A stretch of 64,000 nucleotides of DNA from Bartonella sp. AU18XJBT (GTDB lineage: Bacteria; Pseudomonadota; Alphaproteobacteria; Rhizobiales; Rhizobiaceae), in NCBI RefSeq assembly GCF_028618595.1, contig NZ_JAQITE010000001.1, positions 1-64,000 of the forward strand. The letters run 5' to 3'. Below are positions 48,219 through 58,199 of the stretch, in pieces. The notes beneath the pieces are model-generated. The model saw nothing but the letters and a program-made list of their open reading frames with translations, searched no databases and had not been told where the DNA came from. Each line of letters starts with the position of its first letter. Within the stretch, counting starts at the first letter, position 1. Position numbers and translations under genes: made by a program.

Positions 48219-49526
48219 TTATTTACCAACACAAAACTCTGAAAAAATAATATCGAGTAAATCTTCAACATCAATATCTCCTGTAATTCTTCCAAGAAAA
48301 TCACTTGCACAACGGAGATGTTCTGCACGTAAACTGAGATCAAGAGAATGATAATTAAGAGAAAATTCAATCTCTTTAACAGCCTCCTTTAATAATTGAA
48401 GTTGTCTTTTACGCGCCGGAACAATATTTCCAATTTCAGAAGCACGATGATGACAAAATGATTCAAGTTCTTTGATAAAATAATCAAAATTTAAACCAGT
48501 TAATGCGGAAAATTGTATAGACCAATGCTGATCATTTTTTTCATAAAGATCAAGCTTATTGCCAACACACCATATTTCAGCCGATGTTTCTGGTAAATCA
48601 ACCTGCTTAGGATTTCCTATATCATAAACCAGAATAACCAAATCAGCTTCCCTAATATGCTGTTTAGCAATTTCTATTCCCATTTGTTCTATTTTATTTT
48701 CTGTTTTTCTAAAACCAGCAGTATCCGTTAAAAAAATAGGTAAACCACCAAGAATAATTCTCATTTCTAAAGCATCACGAGTTGTTCCTTCTTCTTCCGT
48801 CACAATAGCAACAGATTTTCCTGAAAGACGATTCATAATGCTTGATTTTCCAGAATTTGGAGCACCAGCAATAACAATTTTTAATCCATCACGTAAAATA
48901 CTCGCACGCTCTCCTTCAATAATATATTCTCGAAGAGAAGCACAAAGATCCTCAACATCTTTCCAAATTTTATCAGATATTGCGTTTGGAATATCTGCTT
49001 CATCAACAAAATCAAGTTCTGCCTCAATAAAAGCACGCGCCTTCATAAGCTTATGACGCCAATCACGATAAAGCGTCGTTAAATGTCCACTTGTACCCAT
49101 AACAGCTAAACGCCGTTGGCTTTCTGTTTCTGCCTCTATTAAATCAGCAAGACCTTCTGCTTGAACAAGATCTAATTTTCCTTCTATAAAAGCACGACGT
49201 GAAAATTCACCTGCCTCTGCAATACGACATCCAGAAAACGTCGACAATTCATCTAAAAAACGATTAACAACTGCTTTTCCTCCATGTAAATGGAATTCTG
49301 CACAATCTTCCCCCGTAAAACTGTGAGGAGCAGGAAAAAAAACAGTTAAAGCAGAATCTAAAAAACTGCCATCACGAGCAGTAAGATTTCCATAATGCAT
49401 AAAACGTGCTTTAGGTAAACGACCACAAAGCGTTTTAACTATATCCACAACATGAGGACCAGAAAGCCGAATGACTGCAACCCCTGAAGGTAACAATCCA
49501 CTCGAAACAGCAAAGATTGTATCCAC
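48219..49526 (-). CDS. mnmE: tRNA modification GTPase MnmE
   Basis: The 435-residue partner of MnmG binds formyl-tetrahydrofolate in its N-terminal domain, has a G domain ([18 protein letters not shown] Walker [14 protein letters not shown] switch, NKLD) embedded in a helical domain, and ends with the catalytic CxGK motif (FCVGK). The start is GTG at 49526 with AGGA upstream. Its stop lies next to a parS site. Confidence 0.95.
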   Translation of the reverse strand: MDTIFAVSSGLLPSGVAVIRLSGPHVVDIVKTLCGRLPKARFMHYGNLTARDGSFLDSALTVFFPAPHSFTGEDCAEFHLHGGKAVVNRFLDELSTFSGCRIAEAGEFSRRAFIEGKLDLVQAEGLADLIEAETESQRRLAVMGTSGHLTTLYRDWRHKLMKARAFIEAELDFVDEADIPNAISDKIWKDVEDLCASLREYIIEGERASILRDGLKIVIAGAPNSGKSSIMNRLSGKSVAIVTEEEGTTRDALEMRIILGGLPIFLTDTAGFRKTENKIEQMGIEIAKQHIREADLVILVYDIGNPKQVDLPETSAEIWCVGNKLDLYEKNDQHWSIQFSALTGLNFDYFIKELESFCHHRASEIGNIVPARKRQLQLLKEAVKEIEFSLNYHSLDLSLRAEHLRCASDFLGRITGDIDVEDLLDIIFSEFCVGK

Positions 49527-49556
49527 AGGTTTTATCCTAATAAAAACTTTAAGACT

Positions 49557-50822
49557 CTACGTATTCATTGAATCAAAAAATTCACTATTGTTTTTTGTTT
49601 GCTTTAATTTATCAATCAAAAACTCAATTGCATCTGTTACATTCATAGATGCTAAAATACGACGAAGAACAAAAATTTTATGCAAATCTTGTCGTTCTAC
49701 CAGAAGTTCTTCCTTACGCGTTCCTGACTTTAAAATATCCATAGCGGGGAAAATACGCTTATCAGCAACTTTTCTATCAAGAACAATTTCTGAATTACCA
49801 GTTCCTTTAAATTCTTCAAAAATAACCTCATCCATACGGCTGCCTGTATCAATCAAAGCCGTTGCAATAATGGTTAAAGATCCGCCTTCTTCAATATTAC
49901 GTGCTGCACCAAAAAAACGTTTTGGACGCTGGAGAGCATTTGCATCCACACCACCTGTTAAAACTTTACCCGAAGAAGGAACAACTGTATTATATGCACG
50001 TCCAAGACGTGTAATAGAATCAAGAAGAATAACAACATCACGCCCATATTCAACGAGACGTTTAGCTTTTTCAATGACCATTTCTGCCACTTGTACGTGA
50101 CGTATTGCAGGCTCATCAAAAGTAGAAGAAACCACTTCTCCTTTTACTGAACGCTGCATATCAGTAACTTCTTCTGGTCGTTCATCTATTAAAAGAACAA
50201 TGAGATAACATTCCGGATGATTAGTGGTAATAGAATGAGCAATATTTTGAAGTAAAACTGTTTTTCCCGTCCGAGGAGGAGCTACAATTAACCCTCTTTG
50301 TCCTTTTCCCAACGGAGATATTAAATCAATCACGCGTGATGACATATCTTTCTCTGTAGGATCTTGTATTTCCATTTGAAAACGCTCATTTGAATAAAGA
50401 GGTGTAAGATTATCAAAATGAATTTTATAACGAATCTTTTCAGGTTTTTCAAAATTAATTGTATTAATTTTAAGGAGAGCAAAATAACGTTCTCCCTCTT
50501 TTGGACTGCGTATAAGACCTTCAATTGTATCACCTGTTTTTAAAGAAAACGACTGTATTTGTGCAGGTGAAAGATAAATATCATCCGGACCTGGAAGATA
50601 ATTAGCATCAGCAGATCTCAAAAATCCAAATCCGTCTTGTAAAACTTCAACAACACCCTCTCCTATGATTTCTACATCTTGTAGAGCAAGTTTTTTCAAA
50701 ATAGCAAACATTAATTCTTGTTTGCGCATAAGGGAGGCATTTTCAACTTCTAATGTTTCAGCAAAAGAAACAAGTTCAACCGGATTTTTGCTTTTAAGCT
50801 CTTGTAGTTTCATTTTTTGCAT
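49557..50822 (-). CDS. rho: Transcription termination factor Rho
   Basis: A hexameric RNA/DNA helicase that ends transcription. The 421-residue protein has the N-terminal RNA-binding OSD ([18 protein letters not shown]), Walker [15 protein letters not shown], Walker B ([16 protein letters not shown]) and the Q-loop and R-loop segments ([20 protein letters not shown]). In many alphaproteobacteria rho is followed by hemE/hemH toward the origin. Here it is followed directly by the presumed oriC gap. Confidence 0.96.
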   Translation of the reverse strand: MQKMKLQELKSKNPVELVSFAETLEVENASLMRKQELMFAILKKLALQDVEIIGEGVVEVLQDGFGFLRSADANYLPGPDDIYLSPAQIQSFSLKTGDTIEGLIRSPKEGERYFALLKINTINFEKPEKIRYKIHFDNLTPLYSNERFQMEIQDPTEKDMSSRVIDLISPLGKGQRGLIVAPPRTGKTVLLQNIAHSITTNHPECYLIVLLIDERPEEVTDMQRSVKGEVVSSTFDEPAIRHVQVAEMVIEKAKRLVEYGRDVVILLDSITRLGRAYNTVVPSSGKVLTGGVDANALQRPKRFFGAARNIEEGGSLTIIATALIDTGSRMDEVIFEEFKGTGNSEIVLDRKVADKRIFPAMDILKSGTRKEELLVERQDLHKIFVLRRILASMNVTDAIEFLIDKLKQTKNNSEFFDSMNT

Positions 50823-51151
50823 GAAATATGCTCTTTGTAATTAGGAGAAGATTATCTTAAATATTATGGAAATTTATGAATGAAATATTCTTAAGAAAAA
50901 AACATTCTACACTCAATTTTTTCAATCTGCAAGTACCATTTATATGAAATTTATTCCTGTAATATGTGAGTAATTATATGAAAAACTTTTTAAAATATAA
51001 AAATACAAATAGCGTTTAATTATTTTATAACAAAAATATGAATTAAAGTTATAGCATTAATCAAAGACTATTCAAAAGTATTTTTTACAGAAATTTATAT
51101 TAATAAATTTATATTAAAAGAGAGATTCTTCTTATTTATAACTGTGTTTAG

Positions 51152-51185
51152 TGTGGATTATTATTTATCCTCAATTTTATCCACA
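51152..51185. promoter_or_regulatory. DnaA-box cluster
   Basis: Three boxes are packed in 34 bp: TGTGGATTA at 51152-51160 (reverse; 8 of 9 with TTATCCACA), TTATCCTCA at 51165-51173 (8 of 9), and a perfect TTATCCACA at 51177-51185. They lie in the AT-rich gap assigned to oriC. Confidence 0.75.
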
Positions 51186-51350
51186 AAAGGAACTAAAAAA
51201 AGAATAAAAATAACACTATCTTAAAGATATTATCCCCTCTTTTTTATAAAAGGAATTAATTTATCACAAGCATTTTATTTGTGCATAAAAACGGAGAATT
51301 TTTCCTAAATTTTAGTTTTATAAAAAACGACAAGGATATATACACATATC

Positions 51351-51365
51351 TTAACAAGGAGTTAA
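51351..51365. promoter_or_regulatory. Candidate CtrA-binding site
   Basis: TTAACAAGGAGTTAA is a perfect TTAA-N7-TTAA, the CtrA consensus of alphaproteobacteria. It overlaps the ribosome binding site of ppsR (AAGGAG). In Caulobacter CtrA silences the origin through such sites. The motif is short and the region is AT-rich, so chance cannot be excluded. Confidence 0.5.
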
Positions 51366-51372
51366 AATTTTT

Positions 51373-52197
51373 GTGACAAAAGAAAAAAAGTTCTTTCATT
51401 TACACATGCTTTCTGATGCAACGGGAGAAACATTAATCTCTGTTGGAAGAGCTGTAGCATCACAGTATGCAATGAGTCAGGCAATAGAGCATATTTATCC
51501 TATGATTCGTAATAAAACACAGTTACAAAAAGCTCTTGATGAAATACAACAAGAGCCAGGTATTGTTCTTTACACAATAATTGATGAAGAACTTAAACTT
51601 CTCCTTCAAAAAAGGTGTAAAAAAATAAAAGTTTTCTGTGTTGATATATTGCACCCTGTTTTAAATGCTTTTCAGTCTTACCTTGGAATGCCAACACATT
51701 TACGTGCGAGCGCACAACATGATCTTAATGCAGATTATTTTCGCCGTATTGAGGCATTGGATTTTACAATAGAACATGATGATGGACAGTCTTCCAGTAG
51801 CTTATTCGAAGCAGATGTGATCCTTGTTGGAATTTCAAGAACCTCTAAAACGCCAACAAGTATCTATTTAGCAAATCGCGGAATAAAAACGGCTAATGTT
51901 CCTCTTATTCCTAATATTGATTTGCCAGAATCCCTTTTAGAGGCAAAAAATTCTTTAATTATTGGTTTAATTGCTTCAGCTGAAAGAATTTCACATATTC
52001 GCCAAAATAGAGATTTGGGAGAAGGTTTTGCTCTTGATAGTTATACAAATCGTATCAACATAGCTGAAGAGTTAATCTATGCAAAACGCATTTGCGAACG
52101 TTTTGGTTGGCCTATTATTGATGTCACAAGACGCTCTATTGAAGAAACTGCTGCTGCAATATTTGAACTTTTATCACGATTTCGTGAAGGAAAATGA
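51373..52197 (+). CDS. Pyruvate,phosphate dikinase regulatory protein (PPSR/DUF299)
   Basis: A bifunctional serine/threonine kinase and phosphorylase that controls pyruvate phosphate dikinase or PEP synthase. The 274-residue protein has the family start FHLHMLSDATGETL, the P-loop-like GISRTSKTPTSIYLANRG and the C-terminal DVTRRSIEETAAAI. The start is GTG at 51373 with AAGGAG upstream. It is the first plus-strand gene beyond the presumed oriC, the position of the homologous gene in Caulobacter. Confidence 0.9.
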   Translation: MTKEKKFFHLHMLSDATGETLISVGRAVASQYAMSQAIEHIYPMIRNKTQLQKALDEIQQEPGIVLYTIIDEELKLLLQKRCKKIKVFCVDILHPVLNAFQSYLGMPTHLRASAQHDLNADYFRRIEALDFTIEHDDGQSSSSLFEADVILVGISRTSKTPTSIYLANRGIKTANVPLIPNIDLPESLLEAKNSLIIGLIASAERISHIRQNRDLGEGFALDSYTNRINIAEELIYAKRICERFGWPIIDVTRRSIEETAAAIFELLSRFREGK

Positions 52198-52209
52198 GAG
52201 AAAATTATT

Positions 52210-52806
52210 ATGAATGCAGATACATTAATATTAGCATCTCTTAGTTTTTATCGTGCAAAATTATTAAAAAAAGCAGGTTTAAATTTTTTCATTGAAGGGG
52301 CTTCTTTTGATGAAAGAGAAGTAGAAAAAAAAGCAAAAGAAAAAACACCTAAAGAACTCAGCTGTTTTCTTGCGAGCGCAAAAGCAAAAAATGTTTCAGA
52401 TCGTTTTCCTGATGCTTTCGTTATTGGTTGTGATCAAGTGCTTGATTTGGAAGGTAAAGTTTTTCATAAAGCAACAAATATTAAGGAAGTACATCAACGT
52501 TTATGTAAGTTATCAGGAAAAACCCATTCTCTTCATAGTGCAGTAGCTTTATTTAAAAATGGTCAAAAAATTTGGGTTGAAGCTTTTAGTGCACATATGT
52601 CCGTCCGTTTTCTTTCGTCAGAATTTATTGAACGTTATTTAGCACGCGTAGGAAAAGATGTTCTAAACAGCGTGGGAGTATATCAAATTGAAGGGGAAGG
52701 AATTCATCTCTTTGAAAAAATTGAAGGAGATTTTTTTACCATTGTTGGTTTACCTTTGCTGCCTCTACTCGTAAAACTGCGTCATTTAGGAATTATTGAT
52801 GACTGA
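52210..52806 (+). CDS. maf: Maf-like nucleoside triphosphate pyrophosphatase
   Basis: Maf proteins hydrolyse modified or canonical NTPs such as dTTP, UTP or m7GTP to monophosphates. The 198-residue protein has the N-terminal [15 protein letters not shown] (S/T-x-R site), [15 protein letters not shown], the [13 protein letters not shown] segment and the C-terminal GVYQIEGEG. It is 12 bp after ppsR and overlaps aroE, so the block is an operon. Confidence 0.9.
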   Translation: MNADTLILASLSFYRAKLLKKAGLNFFIEGASFDEREVEKKAKEKTPKELSCFLASAKAKNVSDRFPDAFVIGCDQVLDLEGKVFHKATNIKEVHQRLCKLSGKTHSLHSAVALFKNGQKIWVEAFSAHMSVRFLSSEFIERYLARVGKDVLNSVGVYQIEGEGIHLFEKIEGDFFTIVGLPLLPLLVKLRHLGIIDD

Positions 52807-53671
52807 CTTAACAATAAAAAAAACAAATTATCCACGTGCTTTTGTTGTTGGTTATCCAATTCATCATTCAAAATCGCCAAAAATTCACAATTTTTGGCTT
52901 AAGCAATATGGTTTACAAGGAGAATATATTGCACAAGAAGTAACATCTGAAGAATTCAGTCATTTTATTGCGTCTTTACAAAAAATAGGCTTTTGTGGAG
53001 GAAATGTTACTTTGCCTTATAAACAGGAAGCTTTTCGTTTAGCAGATTATAAAGATGAGAAAGCAACAATGATTGGTGCTGTTAATACACTTTGGTATGA
53101 AGGAGATAAGCTTTGTGCCACGAATAGCGATGCCTATGGTTTTAGTGCTAATCTTGATGATTTTGCATCTGATTGGGGGGGGGAAACAGCTCTTGTTTTT
53201 GGAGCAGGTGGTGCCGCACGCGCTATCATATATGCCTTAAAAAAACGCGGATTCGAACAGATTTATTTAATTAACCGTACAAAACAACGCGCTGATAATT
53301 TAGCTCAGCATTTTGGAAAATCAATTAAAGTTTACGATTGGCATAAAATCCATGAAATACTTCATCAAGCTGACTTGATTGTTAATACAACATCTATTGG
53401 CATAAAAAATCCAGAAGAAAAAAGTGCTTCTTTTTTTTGTGATTTTCATAAAGCAAAAAAAACGGCGTTAGTAACAGATATTATTTATACACCATTGATA
53501 ACTCCTTTTTTACAACAGGCAAAGGCTTGTGATCTCAAGACAGTTGATGGGCTTGGAATGCTTCTACATCAGGCTGTTATAGGGTTTGAACAGTGGTTTG
53601 GAATAAGGCCACAGGTAACAAAAGCTTTACGGACAGCCATTTTAGAGGATATGAGTGAAAAGAAAGAATGA
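52799..53671 (+). CDS. aroE: Shikimate dehydrogenase (NADP+)
   Basis: The enzyme reduces 3-dehydroshikimate to shikimate. The 290-residue protein has the shikimate-binding Ser pair in [14 protein letters not shown], the catalytic Lys in [11 protein letters not shown], and the NADP fold [18 protein letters not shown] followed by NRTKQRA. I take the ATG at 52799, which overlaps the maf stop. It overlaps coaE by 4 bp. Confidence 0.94.
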   Translation: MTDLTIKKTNYPRAFVVGYPIHHSKSPKIHNFWLKQYGLQGEYIAQEVTSEEFSHFIASLQKIGFCGGNVTLPYKQEAFRLADYKDEKATMIGAVNTLWYEGDKLCATNSDAYGFSANLDDFASDWGGETALVFGAGGAARAIIYALKKRGFEQIYLINRTKQRADNLAQHFGKSIKVYDWHKIHEILHQADLIVNTTSIGIKNPEEKSASFFCDFHKAKKTALVTDIIYTPLITPFLQQAKACDLKTVDGLGMLLHQAVIGFEQWFGIRPQVTKALRTAILEDMSEKKE

Positions 53672-54252
53672 AGATCATAGGATTAACGGGATCAATTGCT
53701 ATGGGAAAATCAACAGTTGCTGATTTTTTTAAGCAAGCGGGTATTTCTGTTTTTAGTGCTGATGAAGCAGTACAACAACTTTACAAAAGTGAGCCAGCTT
53801 TGTCATTTATAGAGCGTATTTTTCCTGGTGTTGTTGAAAACGGTGAAGTTAACCGTTTGAAACTTTCTGAAATTTTGATTGATGATAAGGAAAAATTACA
53901 AACATTAGAAAAAATAATTCATCCTTTGGTGCAAGAAAAAGAAAGGGAATTTATTAATATAGCACGTAAACAAGGGGAAAAATTAGTTATTCTTGATATT
54001 CCACTTCTGTTTGAAAAAAATGGTGAAAGTCGTGTGGATAGCGTTATTGTTGTTTCTGCTCCATCAGAAATACAAAAAGAACGTGTAATGATTCGCAAAG
54101 GTATGAATGAGAAAAAATTTGCCTTTATCAATTCTCAACAAATGCCAGATGAAAAAAAACGAGAACGTGCTGATTTTGTTATTTATACAGGTAAAAATTT
54201 AGAGAATACACGTCAACAGGTTTTTGATGTGATAAAAAAACTAAAGAATTGA
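53668..54252 (+). CDS. coaE: Dephospho-CoA kinase
   Basis: CoaE phosphorylates dephospho-CoA, the last step of coenzyme A synthesis. The 194-residue protein has Walker [18 protein letters not shown], the substrate-binding DEAVQQLY, and the lid-type [15 protein letters not shown]. It is coupled to aroE by a 4-bp overlap and is 4 bp before dnaQ. Confidence 0.94.
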   Translation: MKIIGLTGSIAMGKSTVADFFKQAGISVFSADEAVQQLYKSEPALSFIERIFPGVVENGEVNRLKLSEILIDDKEKLQTLEKIIHPLVQEKEREFINIARKQGEKLVILDIPLLFEKNGESRVDSVIVVSAPSEIQKERVMIRKGMNEKKFAFINSQQMPDEKKRERADFVIYTGKNLENTRQQVFDVIKKLKN

Positions 54253-54256
54253 AGTT

Positions 54257-54964
54257 ATGCGGGAAATTATTTTTGATACAGAAACAACAGGTTTAGATAA
54301 AGAAAAAGATCGCATAATCGAAATTGGTTGTGTAGAAATGGTTGATCGTTATCTTACGGGGCGCCAATTTCATGTTTATTTAAACCCTGAAGGCGTTATT
54401 ATTCCTGATGAAGTTGTAGCAATTCACGGATTAACCAATGAACGCCTAAAAAACGAGAAAAGTTTTAGTGATATTGTTGATGAATTTTTGGAATTTATCA
54501 AAGGCGCGACAATGATTGCACATAATGCGAGCTTTGATATTGGTTTTATTAACGCAGAATTAAAACGCGTCAACAAACCGCTTATCAGTGTTGATAATAT
54601 TCTTGATACACTGGCTATGGCACGACGTAAATTTCCTATGGGTCCTAATTCTCTTGATATTTTATGCAAACGTTTTGGAATTGATAACAGCCATCGTGTT
54701 CTTCATGGTGCTTTGCTTGATGCAGAGATTTTAGCCGATGTTTATATTGAACTGATCGGTGGAAAGCAAGGTGTATTGGGTTTTGACAACAGAAAGGGTC
54801 TTGATGAACATATCCAGAATGATAAAGATACATCTTATGCAGTTAAAATTCGCCCACAGGTTTTACCTTCAAGATTGAGTCCGCAAGAAAAAAGGTTGCA
54901 CGCTGATTTTATCGACAATATGGGTGAAAAAGCTCTGTGGAATAACTTCAAAATTCATGAATAA
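54257..54964 (+). CDS. dnaQ: DNA polymerase III epsilon subunit (3'-5' exonuclease)
   Basis: The proofreading subunit of the replicative polymerase. The 235-residue protein has intact exonuclease motifs: Exo I FDTETTGLD (D and E present), Exo II AHNASFDIGF, and Exo III HGALLDAEILADVY, with the HxAxxD pattern of the DEDDh class. It has a C-terminal tail for alpha-subunit binding. It ends the origin-proximal operon. Confidence 0.94.
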   Translation: MREIIFDTETTGLDKEKDRIIEIGCVEMVDRYLTGRQFHVYLNPEGVIIPDEVVAIHGLTNERLKNEKSFSDIVDEFLEFIKGATMIAHNASFDIGFINAELKRVNKPLISVDNILDTLAMARRKFPMGPNSLDILCKRFGIDNSHRVLHGALLDAEILADVYIELIGGKQGVLGFDNRKGLDEHIQNDKDTSYAVKIRPQVLPSRLSPQEKRLHADFIDNMGEKALWNNFKIHE

Positions 54965-55016
54965 CATCATTTTTTCTCTAACAAAATCACTCTTTAAATT
55001 AAAGAATATGGATGTC

Positions 55017-55058
55017 AAAAAAAACGGTCGTTGTGGGGAGGGGAACACCACAACGACC
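55017..55058 (-). terminator. Rho-independent terminator of the small RNA
   Basis: A perfect 11-bp stem with an 11-nt loop and a T8 tract on the minus strand. No T run follows it in the plus direction, so it does not serve dnaQ. Confidence 0.8.
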
Positions 55059-55140
55059 TCGTCGCTACATTGTACCTCAGCCATCATAGGAGGAGCAAAA
55101 TGAAAGCTATTAATCCTGTAACAGCAAAGAAAAGCTCTAG
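55017..55140 (-). ncRNA. Candidate small RNA with anti-Shine-Dalgarno loops
   Basis: On the minus strand a 9-bp hairpin (arms at 55100-55108 and 55079-55087, one mismatch) presents the loop TTTGCTCCTCCT. About 20 nt later a perfect 11-bp stem (GGTCGTTGTGG with CCACAACGACC, 55026-55058) presents TGTTCCCCTCC and is followed by eight T, a complete Rho-independent terminator. Two CU-rich loops able to pair with AGGAGG are typical of alphaproteobacterial sRNAs such as the ar14 group; that family match is only a resemblance. The 5' end is not located, and the upper boundary is approximate. Confidence 0.6.
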
Positions 55141-55285
55141 GTACTTAATATAAAGTGCAACGACTTTATGTCTTATGAAAAGAAAAAATGGCTTTTTAGA
55201 GGCAAAATGAAAAAATAAAAATAAAAGTGAAAAAAATATATACAGGTAATTTGTTTTTTAGCTGAAATGGAGAAATAGAATTGTC

Positions 55286-58195
55286 ATGAAAGCAACAGAT
55301 CATCTTTTTTTGGTTGACGGATCAGGCTATGTTTTTCGTGCTTATTATGCTTTGCCGCCTTTAAAACGTAAAAAGGATGGACTTCCTGTAGGAGCAGTAG
55401 CTGGTTTTTGTAATATGCTATGGAAATTACTTTGTGATGCTCGTAATACAGCGACTGGTGTTGTTCCAACACATTTTGCTGTTATTTTTGATTATTCATC
55501 TGATACTTTTCGGAAACAAATTTATCCTGAATATAAAGCGAATCGCGCTGAACCTCCTGAAGATCTAATTCCTCAATTCGCGCTAATACGCCAAGCAACG
55601 AAGGCTTTTAATTTGCCTTGTATTGAAAAGGAAGGCTTTGAAGCGGATGATTTAATTGCTACCTATGCAAAATTGGCAACAAAGGTTGGGGCAAAAACAA
55701 CCATTATTTCTTCTGATAAGGATCTTATGCAACTCGTAAATACGCATGTATCTTTGTATGATGGAATGAAAGACAAGCATATAGGTATCTCAGAAGTTGT
55801 AGAAAAGTGGGGTGTTGCGCCTGAAAAAATGATTGATTTACAAGCATTAATTGGAGATTCAACAGATAATGTACCGGGTATTCCAGGCATTGGTCCAAAA
55901 ACTGCAGCTCAGTTGTTAGATCAGTTTGATTCTCTTGATCTTTTATTGCAAAACGTAAAAGAAATTAAACAAACAAAACGACGTGAAAACATTCAGGCTT
56001 ATAGAGAACAAGTTAAAATTTCTCGTGAACTTGTTAGGCTTAAAACAGATGTTCCTATAGATAATGATTTAGATGATTTTGTTTTGGAGCCACAGGATGG
56101 TCCACGTTTAATTGCTTTTTTGAAAGCGATGGAATTTTCAACATTAACGCGTCGCGTGGCAGAGGCAACATCATGCGATGCAGCTGTTATTGATGCACTT
56201 GATATAGTTGTTGAATGGGAAAAACTGAGCCATGGGCATGATTCTGATATCAAGAATATTGAGCGCACATCTCTTCACAATTTTTCTGAAAATTCTCCAC
56301 AAGTTTTTGCACAAAAACGTAAAGATCAAGCACTGACTCAAAAAATTACAAGAGATGCTTATACAACAATTCTTGAGGAGGAAGTTTTAAAAGAGTGGTT
56401 ATCACAAGCACAAGAGCAGGGTTTTTTTGCATTTGATATCAAAACAACATCTATTGATCCGATGCAAGCAAAGCTTGTTGGTTTTTCACTCGCATTACAG
56501 CCAGAAAAAGCAGCTTATATACCTTTTGAACATTTTGATGAAGAAGAAGAGGACCTTTTGAGGGGCGGGCGCATTGTCTCGCAGATTGAGACCCAAAAAG
56601 CTTTAGCACTTTTAAAACCGATATTAGAAGATTCAGCGGTATTAAAAATTGGTCATAATATAAAATATGATTGGTTGGTGATGAAGAAATACGACATTAT
56701 GATAAGCTCTTTTGATGACACCATGCTTTTATCATATGCTTTTGATGCTGGAACGTTAACCCATAATATGGATGATTTGTCTGAACGTTGGCTTGAGCAT
56801 AAACCAATTGTCTATAAGGATTTAACGCATAACGGAAAAAAAATTACTTCTTTTGCACAAGTAGATCTAAAACAAGCAACCCTTTATGCGGCGGAAGATG
56901 CTGATATAACGCTACGTCTTTGGCAAGTATTGAAACCGCAACTTGTTGCTCGTGGAATGACAAAAATTTATGAGCGTCTTGATCGCCCCCTTGTAGAAGT
57001 TCTTGCAAGAATGGAAGAACGTGGAATTCTTATTGATCGGCAAATTTTATTGCGTCTTTCAGGAGAATTGGCACAAGCTGCTTTGATTCTAGAAGAGGAA
57101 ATTTATAAACAAGCTGATGAAAAGTTTAATCTTGCTTCGCCAAAGCAATTAGGGGATATCCTTTTTGGTAAAATGGGATTGCCTGGAGGCGCTAAAACCA
57201 AGGGTGGACAATGGTCAACTTCTGCACAGACCTTAGAAGAGTTAGCTGCTGAAGGTCATATTTTACCGCGTAAAATTATTGAGTGGCGTCAACTTACAAA
57301 GTTAAAATCTACCTATACAGACGCCTTGCCTTCTTATATTTTTCCAAAAACAGGGCGAGTTCACACGAATTATTCTTTGGCAATAACATCAACAGGGCGG
57401 TTATCATCATCAGAGCCAAATTTGCAAAATATTCCAGTGCGAACTGCTGAAGGACGTAAAATTCGAACAGCTTTTATTGCTCCCAAAGGACATGTATTAC
57501 TTTCTGCTGATTATAGTCAGATTGAATTGCGCATTCTTGCACACATTGCGGATATAAAAGCATTAAAAGAAGCTTTTTCTAAAGGGCATGATATTCACGC
57601 TATAACGGCATCACAAATGTTTGGTGTTGCGATAGAGGGAATGCATTCAGATATACGACGGCGTGCAAAAGCGATTAATTTTGGTATTATTTATGGTATT
57701 TCAGCTTTTGGATTAGCCAATCAATTGGGAATTTCACGCCAAGAATCAGGTCGTTATATTCAACTGTATTTTGAAAGATTTCCAGGAATTAAAGATTATA
57801 TGGAGAAGACCAAAATCTTTGCACGTGAAAATGGTTATGTAGAAACAATTTTTGGACGTCGTATCCATTATCCAGAAATAAAAGCAAAGAATGTAAAAAT
57901 TCGTTCTCTTAATGAGCGAGCAGCTATCAATGCTCCAATTCAAGGTTCTGCGGCCGATATTATTCGCCGCGCTATGATACATATGGAAGGTGCTTTAAAA
58001 GAAGAAAAACTATCAGCAAAAATGTTACTGCAAGTGCATGATGAACTGATTTTTGAAGTACCAGAAGAAGAAAATAAAAAAACCATGGCTGTTGTTAAAA
58101 ATGTTATGGAAAATGCTACAATGCCGGTTTTATCTTTATCTGTACCGCTTGAAGTAAAAGTCATGACGGCTCAAAATTGGGATGAAGCACATTAA
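55286..58195 (+). CDS. polA: DNA polymerase I
   Basis: The 969-residue repair and Okazaki-fragment polymerase has a 5'-3' exonuclease domain (about residues 1-300, with GFEADDLIATYAK and GDSTDNVPGIPGIGPKTA), a 3'-5' exonuclease domain (about 355-560), and a family A polymerase domain (motif A ADYSQIELRIL, motif B RRRAKAINFGIIYG, motif C VHDEL). In the proofreading domain Exo I reads FDIKTTS (Asp384, Ile385, Lys386) where the catalytic Asp-x-Glu is expected, so the metal-binding Glu is replaced by Lys. Exo II (HNIKYD, Asp462) and Exo III (YAAEDAD, Asp538) remain. Proofreading by this enzyme is likely weak or absent. Confidence 0.95.
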   Translation: MKATDHLFLVDGSGYVFRAYYALPPLKRKKDGLPVGAVAGFCNMLWKLLCDARNTATGVVPTHFAVIFDYSSDTFRKQIYPEYKANRAEPPEDLIPQFALIRQATKAFNLPCIEKEGFEADDLIATYAKLATKVGAKTTIISSDKDLMQLVNTHVSLYDGMKDKHIGISEVVEKWGVAPEKMIDLQALIGDSTDNVPGIPGIGPKTAAQLLDQFDSLDLLLQNVKEIKQTKRRENIQAYREQVKISRELVRLKTDVPIDNDLDDFVLEPQDGPRLIAFLKAMEFSTLTRRVAEATSCDAAVIDALDIVVEWEKLSHGHDSDIKNIERTSLHNFSENSPQVFAQKRKDQALTQKITRDAYTTILEEEVLKEWLSQAQEQGFFAFDIKTTSIDPMQAKLVGFSLALQPEKAAYIPFEHFDEEEEDLLRGGRIVSQIETQKALALLKPILEDSAVLKIGHNIKYDWLVMKKYDIMISSFDDTMLLSYAFDAGTLTHNMDDLSERWLEHKPIVYKDLTHNGKKITSFAQVDLKQATLYAAEDADITLRLWQVLKPQLVARGMTKIYERLDRPLVEVLARMEERGILIDRQILLRLSGELAQAALILEEEIYKQADEKFNLASPKQLGDILFGKMGLPGGAKTKGGQWSTSAQTLEELAAEGHILPRKIIEWRQLTKLKSTYTDALPSYIFPKTGRVHTNYSLAITSTGRLSSSEPNLQNIPVRTAEGRKIRTAFIAPKGHVLLSADYSQIELRILAHIADIKALKEAFSKGHDIHAITASQMFGVAIEGMHSDIRRRAKAINFGIIYGISAFGLANQLGISRQESGRYIQLYFERFPGIKDYMEKTKIFARENGYVETIFGRRIHYPEIKAKNVKIRSLNERAAINAPIQGSAADIIRRAMIHMEGALKEEKLSAKMLLQVHDELIFEVPEEENKKTMAVVKNVMENATMPVLSLSVPLEVKVMTAQNWDEAH

Positions 58196-58199
58196 TTTT

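Larger units (their letters stand above)
50823..51372. other. Probable chromosomal replication origin (oriC)
   Basis: A 550-bp, very AT-rich, gene-free stretch between divergent rho (minus) and ppsR (plus). In Caulobacter the origin lies between hemE and the ppsR homologue, next to this same gene set; hemE/hemH are absent here. It contains a DnaA-box cluster at 51152-51185 and a CtrA-type TTAA-N7-TTAA site at 51351-51365. Three parS sites are 2.6-4.6 kb away, and flanking genes run outward on both sides. Function is inferred from synteny and boxes. Confidence 0.75.
54965..55285. other. Intergenic region with small RNA locus
   Basis: The gap between dnaQ and polA carries no protein gene that I can support. 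On the plus strand a 17-codon frame at 55100 (start MKAINPVTAKK) follows an AGGAGG sequence, but the same bases are explained better as the complement of a hairpin loop in a minus-strand small RNA. Confidence 0.45.

Noticed and set aside
51373-54964. ppsR-maf-aroE-coaE-dnaQ as an unusual gene cluster
   Set aside because: This order is standard next to the origin in alphaproteobacteria.
55100-55153. A 17-codon plus-strand ORF (MKAINPVTAKK...) after AGGAGG
   Set aside because: The AGGAGG is the complement of a hairpin loop in the minus-strand small RNA. The peptide has no conservation evidence, and the next gene, polA, starts 130 bp later.
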